Below, one piece after another: positions 45,748 to 54,700 of a DNA stretch of 64,000 nt. The first letter of the stretch is position 1, and each line of letters starts with the position of its first letter. The stretch is taken from positions 62,001-126,000 of the forward strand of contig JAVYIG010001614.1 in assembly GCA_035222895.1 (NCBI GenBank), given 5' to 3'. The DNA comes from Strongylocentrotus droebachiensis. Its lineage: Eukaryota; Echinodermata; Echinoidea; Camarodonta; Strongylocentrotidae. The position numbers and the translations under genes are program-made. The notes beneath the pieces were generated by a model. It ran no database searches. It had not been told where the DNA came from and worked only from the letters and a program-made list of their open reading frames with translations.

Positions 45748-48700
45748 AGGGTAAAATGAGTGTGTGAAAGAAAAAATAATCTTTGGAGAGATAGAGACGG
45801 GAGAAAAAGAAAAATCTGAATTTTGTCCTTAAACCATTACAAATATTTTGCTTTTTGTCTCCAGAATTACAGAATATTATTATTCCTGTCCCGTCAGACG
45901 AAGAAACATCCGTGGACACACCTGAATCACTCCCGTTCCCTTCTTGCGGCAGATCAGGTATAGTAATCACAACTTTCTATCCCTCTCACAAGCTTTATTA
46001 GACAACCACAACTTTCCACTATCACAAAAAGGCGATTTGTCGCTATCAGCCGAGCACTTGCAGTAGGGATCAAAAGGGCTAGTCACCATCGATTGCACTA
46101 TGTGGTGGCAATATGGGCAATAAGGAAACAAAATGCGTTTTTAGGGAATGTAACAGCTAATTTATCTTATTATTAATAATTTGAGGATTTACATAATTTG
46201 CGAACTTACATTGTGTCTTGGCGTATCTATTGTTTTATATTATTTAGTACACATTGAAATGTGCATTCCTTATCTTCTTCACCTTCTCCTTCTTATTCTT
46301 TCTTTGGTGCTTAGAGACGGTTTTTCGTATTAAGCGCTAAATAAATCCAAATTATTATGACTATTGTCAATGAGGTATTATCTTCTTAATTTTCGTGCAC
46401 TAATTATTTACATGCATAATGCGTATTTGGAGACTACGATGTAAAATCATCGTAAAGTATAGAATTTTCCGGCCAAATTCGCGAGTTTGTCATTTAAATT
46501 AATTTGTCTTGCGATCAAATTCGACGGTCTTATTGCTGTCAGATATATCCTATTACCGGCGGTTTTTGGGGGATCACGCAATCACTAAGGATCGCGCCAT
46601 CACTCGGCTTAACGTTTATAGTCGGCGAATAACAAAAATCAATATAGGGTCCAGAACAAGACTAACGTACGTGCAGATTGAGGTCATGTATGAAGGTGCA
46701 TGGCACCTGCAGTTCAGTAGCGCAAAGTTGCAACATTACACACTCAGGTGTATTGTTTTTGGTTATATGCGGTATCTCCACTCATCGCGCGATCCCCCAA
46801 AACAGGTAGCCTCTAATAAGCTAGATTACGGTTGCAGTCTGAGCATGAGCAGATAAAGGTCATTTGTACCCAAAAGGTAAAACCCAGAGAGATGAATACT
46901 GGATATGCGCTCATGAAAGTTATGTAACATTAATCATTTATGCACCAACGGTACATTCTAAGATACGCAGGTGGAAGTATTCTTGTCAAGAGGGCAAACA
47001 AAAGGTATCCATGAAGCACATCTAGGACTTTGGCAGTTAGCATTCTAATACCCCATTCACAGTGGTCTCAAACACCGCTACAGCAGCGGGACTGTCCCGC
47101 TGCTGTCGCGGTGTTGTCTTCAGTGTGAAGGCTCGGACCCGTTATAAACTATCGCGGGATAACACCGCCTCGCGATAACGCCGCGACAAACTATCGCACT
47201 GTTCGCCTAGCTACAGCAGCGGGACAGTCCCGCTGCTGTCGCGGTGTTTACTCAGTGCGAAGGCTCGCCGCTATAACACCGCGACAAACACGTGTGATTT
47301 GTTTACTTACCTATCACTGACCTCTGTTCTCCAGCAATGGGGAACATAAGTGAAATAGAAATAAAGTAACCAGTGGATTCAAATTGATTTTATTATTATG
47401 TAGATATTATAATTATCCAAATAAAAATATTTCACACTTCAAAAAATTAAAACATTCTGACTGGAAGCAATAAAAATGCTAGTTTTTTAAAAAGTAATAT
47501 GATCGAGGATACAAAAAGCAAATCGAAAACCCCGCGCTGAAGTATTTCCGGTCATATCGGGGTCACTCGCGGGTCATGAGCCATGCATACACGTGTTTGT
47601 TACGGAGGTAATAAAAATCACCCGCTGCAGCGTGAATGGGTACATGATATTTATCCCGCTGCTGCAGCGGGATAACTTTTCTACTGTGAATGCATTTGTA
47701 GCGGTGTTATGGCGGTGTCGCCGCTCCGCTACAACGCCGCTACAAATTTCAAAACCACTGTGAATGGGGTATAAGATGCTCAAAGTGGGGATTTCTCCAT
47801 GTGTAAAAAATCTGTGGATATTTGGGGTCATTTGTACCATGTGCTATCTGTAAACTCCCTTATTGGGCACATCTACAAGAAGGTCATGAATATGCATGTG
47901 ATGACGTCATGTCACATTTATGAATATTAAAGTTTTGTGTACCTCGCGCGTGTACGTACGTACGTGCAGATTTAGGCCATGTGAAGGTTGGCACCTGCAA
48001 ATTTGGCGACCCGCGCAGACGTAGCGAACGCGTAGGCCCGGGCCCCGCCCCCCCCCCCCCCCCCCCCCTACTCCGAGTCTGAATGACCGCATGCGTGTTA
48101 CCAAGATGTCCGGTAAAAGGGTACTTTTCACGCACCAAAGTCCGGCTAGTACATACACAAAATTGACTTTACACACCGGACTTAGGGGGTGTTTTCAAAA
48201 GGAGGGAGCACGCATATGCCTACCCTAAATAACACTGATGCGGGGGGGGGGCGGGCGCGTAGGGCAGTAAAATTTCATCCGTGGGTATATTCTACCTGGG
48301 AGTAGTATCATCGCCTGCGTCCGGTCCACGTAGAAAATGCATTTTTTCGAGGTGTTAATCCACGTGGCAAAGTGCGTGGGTAGTGCGTGGGTGCTACATG
48401 GACAAGACGCTCTGAGGGAATCGCCATCTCTTCTCCCTCGATAAAAAGAAGACTTATGCACAAATCCTATTCTGTAGCTTATATACCCTGCAAATAACGA
48501 ATACAATTCGCAAAGGCTACCCACGTACCCCCTCGTACCCCCAACACAACACCCATGCATAGATGCGCCGGAAGCAGTTTGGGATGGGGGGGGGGGGGGT
48601 GGGGGGCAAACATTCAAGGGGGCTCACCTTCCAGGGGCAGTGACGTAATGAGAAAAAAACGTTCGGAAGGGGGGGGGGCAGACGAAAAATCTGTATCACC

Positions 48701-51700
48701 ACCAGTCTTACAGGTTACATGCAGGTCCCGCGGAACGTTTTTCAAATTGGAGTATTAACGATCAGGTAGAGCGTAAATTGGCGTGGGGTCCAGGGTATGA
48801 GCCTCGGCAGGGGGTCAAGGGGCTGAGCCCCCGGAAGCTCAGGGGTTTTAGGTATTTAATTACGGTCAGATGAGCATCCAGGGGCCCGCCCTAGAGCCCT
48901 TGGTGGGGTCCAGGGGGCAGAGCCCCCGGAAGTTTAGGGGTTTTAGTTATTTAATTACGGTTAGATGAGCATCCAGGGGCCCTCTTTAAGGCCATTGACG
49001 TGTTCCAGGAGGGGGGGAGAGAGCCCCCAAAAGCTCATAGGTTTCAACATTCAACTACGGTCAGATGAGCATCCAGGAGCCGCCTTAGGGCCCTTGGTGA
49101 GGTCCAGGGGGCAGAGCCCCCGAAAGCCCAGGGGTTTTAGGTATTTAATTACGGTCAGATGAGCATCCAGGGCCCCGCCTTAGAGCCCTTGGTGGGGTCC
49201 AGGGGGCAGAGCCCCCGGAAGCTTAGGGGTTTTAGGTATTTAATTACGGTCAGATGAGCATCCAGGGGAACGCCTTAGGGCCCTTGGTGAGGTCCGAGGG
49301 CGGAGCCCCCTTAAGCTCTGGAGTTTTAGGCATTTAATTACGGTCAGATGAGCATTTTGTATACCTTATTTGTGATATTGGCAGATCACTTATTTTTTCT
49401 CTCCTTCTTTCTTTCTTTTTCTCTTCAAAGGTAAAGACCAGTATTGGAAACGCCCCAATTTCAAACAATGAAATGGAAGCTCTTATTACAAATCATGTGA
49501 AAGAATATGTTTTGACTAATACATGATGATAACAATTTTGCCGGGAAACCGCCTACTTATTTATATATTTGGTAGATTAGTTTATCTATTGGTATGTGAG
49601 AGATAAACGCACGTGTCGCGCACGTGTGCGTAGTCCCATATACATCTTTCTGTGTAAAGTGCTTGTAACTTTGCCAAGAGTGGGCCGAATTTCTTATCAT
49701 TTTGATGATTCCAGAACCTTGTAGTACACACCAATACTTATATGCTAGATGATCAAACTTTTCTGATCGATTCCACAATGTTTCTTTAACAATGCAATCG
49801 CATGACCATAACTGGTCTTTATCTTTAACATACTTTTTCAAAAAGTGAGGGGGGGGGGCTCGAGTCCAGTCACTTTGCAGACCATGACATAAAGGCTTCT
49901 AAATAAGCGTATTTTTCGCCGGACTGTAATTTGTGAATTTCTTATTTTCCAACAAACGCATAAAAAGGTATGACTTACAAAGAAATAGAGAAAAAATACC
50001 GGAAAATCATGTCATAACAGCAACATTTCTGTAAATCACTGGTATCGAATAAGAAATACACCCCCCCCCCCCCCGCGCCATCAGTACGCCAGCGTTCAGG
50101 GGCTCATGTCTTCTCACCCCTATAACAACAACAAAAAAGACACGCTTTCCCAGTAACACTATTATAAAGAACTCCATTGATATATACCGTATAGGTGGCA
50201 TTCGCAATGTTTATGAAATTTAACTCCTGTGAACTTCCTTTTCTTTGAATGGAAATGTATAGACCTATGTGATTTAATTTAGGTTTTTATTATTGTTATG
50301 TTCTTTTGGGTTAAAAATACAAACCATGTTTACTCCTTTACTGCTTTTTTTTTGGGGGGGAGGGGGCGTTTTTAGGGGGCAAAGATGCGTTTTGCCCACC
50401 ACTTTTTTGGTAGGGGGGCAACTGCCCCCCCCCCCCCGCTTCCGGCGCCTATGCCCATTCACCAGCCACGCGGTATCCTTCGTGGATGGCCGAGGCGCAT
50501 TAGACAAATATTTTCAAGTTACCTGACCCCCGCATAGCCAAATTTTCCTACGTGAGAAAAATTGGACATCTTTTCTGCTGAACGATACATCAAGAACGCA
50601 GATCGGATCACCCCGAAGCATTTTTCGATGATCATTTAATGCACCTCTTACAACAGATCTCAATTAAGACTTATCATGTTGTCCCAACGCTACACGTTCC
50701 CATAGCCTATCACATGTAGTAATATCTCGAAAAACATTGTTGACCAATCTATATCCTTATATTATCTCTCTTTTTCATATTCTTCTTGTCGTTTCCCTTC
50801 ATCTATCCCCTCGTTCCACTTCCTGTTTGTGCAATGAGATTTAGGAGGACACGTGCCCCCTGTTTCAGAAAATATAATTTTTTAAACTGTAATGTAATCG
50901 TACTCTAAGTGGGTGAACACAATGTTTGAAAGAAAAAAATATACCCTAAGAAGAAATGGAGGAAAAAGATAAAAGGGATAGAGGAACGGAGAGAAGGAGA
51001 GGGTTGGAGAAAGAGAAGGTCAAAAGCAGTGTTTGAAAGAAAAAAAAATCGTTGGAGAATTAGAGACGGGAGAAAAAGAAAAATCAGTGTTTCGTCCTTA
51101 AACCATTACAAATATTTTGCTTTTTGTCTCCAGAATTACAGAATATTATTATTCCTGTCCCGTCAGACGAAGAAACACTCGTGGACACACCTGAATCACT
51201 CCCTTCTTGCAGCAGATCAGGTAATCACAACTTTCTATCCCTCTCACAAGCTTTATGAGACAACCACAACTTTCCACTATCACAAAAAGGCGATTAGTCG
51301 CTATCAGCCGAGCACTTGCAGTAGGGATCACAAAGGCTAGTCACCATCGATTGCACTATATGTGGTGGCAATATGGGCAATAAGGAAACAAAATGCGTTT
51401 TTAGGGTATGTTAAGGCTAATATATCTTATTATAAATAATTTGAGGATTTACATCAATTTTTGCAAACTTGCATGGTGTCGTGGCAAATCTATTGTTTTA
51501 TCTTGTTCAGTACACATTGAAATGTACATTCTTTATCTTCTCCACCTTCTCCTTCTTTCTTTAGTGCTTAGAGACGGTATTTCGTATTAAGCGCTAAACA
51601 AATCCAAATTATTATGATTATTATCAATAAGGTATTTTCCTTTTAATTTTCGTGCACTAGTTATTTGCATTCATAATGCGTATTTTGAGACTACGATGTA

Positions 51701-54700
51701 AAATCATCGTAAAGTATTAAGTGAAAATGAAACAGGGGCCACACTATTTGCAGAATTATTTTCCTTAACATAACTCGAATAAGAGTAGAGATGGTCATTA
51801 TCCTGTATTCATTTTTCCGACAAGAATCAACGAAGTGCATGATTTGAACATTTGTGTAATTTAGAGATGAAAACATTCTCAACATGGGAGAAAAATAAGA
51901 AAACTTTTGACTTGCAGACAAAATGTTCTCTTTCAAATGAAATCATGAGTAATATTTTGCCAATCAAAAAGTTTGAAGTTGTGTTTGGAGAAACGAAGCA
52001 GAAAAGTGAGAAAGCAGCAAGAGAATAAACACAAAACCGATCGATATTAGTTTTCTTCCAACTTTCAATTTATTTGATAGCATGATTTTATTAATTTGCA
52101 TTTTGCCCCGACCCCCAACATAACAAAATCCTCTATGTGGGCATGCCTTGAACCATAATGCATGGCCCTACAGAGGATTTTTTCCTGTTAGGGACCGGGA
52201 GAAAATGCAATGAATTATTGATAATTTATTGCAATTCTTTGTTTTTTGGTATTTATGGGTGCGGCGACGTGCCCTAGTGTCGAATAGCTATATTAGTGCC
52301 CTTTTGTGAGGCATTAATCCTCATTACTGTCAGTTATGACTTGAGGACGTAGGTCCCCTAGTTGATTAGCATAGTAGCATACGCATGCTTTAGCAGTCAC
52401 GGAAAAAAAAACTCTCGCAAATTTTTATTCAATAAAATCTGAGAATGTATACTATTATTTTGATCTATTCGGAATAAATCATTGTCAAAATCATTCCAAT
52501 AATTCGGGTAAAAATAATTATTCCACTTTTATGACCAACAGTGTAGTTATATCTTGAAAAACATTGTTGACCAATCTATATCCTTATATTCTCTTACTAT
52601 TTCATATTCTTAATCTCTCCCCTCGTTCCACTTTCTGTTTGTGCAATGAGATTTAGGAGGACACGTGCCCCCTGTTTCAGAAATTATAATTTTTAAAACT
52701 GTAATGTAATCGTACTCAAAGATGGTAAACACAATGTTCGAAAGAAAAAAACTATACCTAAGAAAAAACGGAGAAAAAAGATAAAAGGGATAGAGAAACA
52801 GAGAAAAGAAGAGAGAGAGAGAAAGAGAAGGGCAACAGCAGTGTGTGAAAGAAAAAATAATCTTTGGAGCGATAGAGACGGGAGAAAAATCAGCAATTTG
52901 TCCTTAAACCATTACAAAATTTTTGTTTTTTTGTCTCCAGAATTACAGAATATTATTATTCCTGTCCCGTCTGACGAAGAAACACCCGTGGACACACCTG
53001 AATCACTCCCGTTCCCTTCTTGCGGCAGATCAGGTATAGTAATCACAACTTTCTATCCCTCTCACAAGCTTTATGAGACAACCACAACTTTCCACTATCA
53101 CAAAAAAGTCGATTTGTCGCTGTCAGCAGAGCACTTGCAGTATGGGGGTACATAGGCTATACAGTGCGTCCCAGAAAAAACGAAACCGAGATTTATCGAT
53201 GTTTTATTATAACTTAATCACAAGTATAATTGATAAATGACACATGTTTGGAAAGCTTAGATCTTCCTTTTTCATTTGATGCAACTCATATGATGCATAC
53301 TTTACGCATAAGTGATTAAAATGAATTTGAAGAGAGGAAAACAAAAAGTCATTTCGCGGACGGTATCTGAATTTCAAAGAGAAAATCACATTTCTAGAAA
53401 GTTGAGTTACTGCCCTTTCATATGATACCTCAATCAGGAAAAATGAGATAAGAATAACAAAGTTCTGTTTGTTTAAAGTAGTGCTTGCATTTCCATAATT
53501 TTATTAAACAAAATCGTTTTCTCTGGCTGCCTGCCGTATCAACAAACTAGATTAACAACAGACTTAACGCCGTTTCGTTCACAATCAGCCGTAGACGAAA
53601 GACTTCATGCATCGCTGATTGTCAACGAAACGGAGTTCAGTCTTTTGTCAATTCTGCTTTTTGCTATGGCAGGCAGCCAGTGAAAACGAATTCGTTTGCT
53701 CGGTTTCGTGTTTTCTGGGACGCACTGTATATCGATAGAACTATGTGGTGGCAATATGGGCAATAAGGAAACAAAATGCGTTTTTAGGGATTGTAACAGC
53801 TAATATATCTATTATCAATAATTTGAGGATTGACATCAGTGTTTGCAAACTTGCACGGTGTCGTGGCAAATCTATTGTTTTATCTTGTTCAATACACATT
53901 GAAATTTACATTCTTTATCTTCTCCACCTTATCTTTCTTACTTCGTCATCTTCTTCTTCCTCTTTTTCCTCTTTTTCTTCTTCTTCATCTTCTTCATCTG
54001 AAAATAATAATTATAAAGCCGAGGTAGATAATATTATCTCTATCAAGTCCGGGTAGATAATTACCATTACAAGTCGAGGCAGATAACATTATCTTTATCA
54101 AGCCCGGGTAGATAAGTACTTCCTCTCATTGAACTGTTCTTCTTTTCTTGAAAATTCGATCTTGCGCGCAACCTTCATTCTGTTTGTTATCACCTTTCAT
54201 CTATTTCTGTAGTCCACATGCACCTTTTCTCTTTACTGTATCCCTTCTCCTCTCACACTCTCCTTGTTTTCTTTGTACATTGTTCGTGTCATGCATATTG
54301 TTTTGTTTCTCCTTTTGTGTCCTCTCTGTTGGCAATTATCCTTATTTTACTCATGTAACTTACTATTATTGAATAGTACCACCCGAGGGGTCCACGATTT
54401 ACAAGCATCGCTTCACAGTGGACCTCTCCGTTTCCAGCTTAACATTAATAAATTATTTTAAGCAGCAATATTTCTTGATATTCAAATATGTAATTCTGTT
54501 AAATTCATATTTTGTATTGCATGGTTACTACTTTGATTGTTTATTGTAATGATATTTCTATGAATACTGTATTCTTTTGCTGGAAATGAGAAAAAATAAA
54601 ATTGAATTGAATTGAATTGAATTACAAGTCGAGGCAGATCATTATCTTTGTTAAGTCCGGGTAGGTTACTATTACCTTTGTCAAGTTGGGGCATATTATA

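Larger units (their letters stand above)
43840..46480 (+). repeat. Duplicated genomic block AB (carries linker exons A and B)
   Basis: Collinear with 50570-53160 plus 53735-53900. Shared landmarks run in order: cgatacatcaagaacg, catttttcgatgatcattta-like text, ttgttgtcccaacg-like text, a GA tract, the exon, acaaccacaactttccac, and the SINE tail. Within the block, the A half and B half are themselves related (gaataaacacaaaaccgat, aatcgtactcaaagtgggtg, GA tract, exon), so A and B arose by an earlier duplication. Confidence 0.8.
50570..53160 (+). repeat. Duplicated genomic block CD (carries linker exons C and D)
   Basis: Second copy of the AB block. Exons C and D keep the size alternation of A and B (87 then 93 bases) and the same donor contexts. 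The block continues past a MITE at 53162-53727 with ctatgtggtggcaatatggg. Confidence 0.8.

Noticed and set aside
45506-45970. 154-codon minus-strand frame overlapping linker exon B
   Set aside because: It is antisense to an exon whose splice sites and phase support the plus strand, and half of it is a GA/CT tract.
48770-49370. CRISPR-like regular repeats
   Set aside because: The whole ~95-bp unit is repeated with no unique spacers, in an animal-type genome; it is a satellite.
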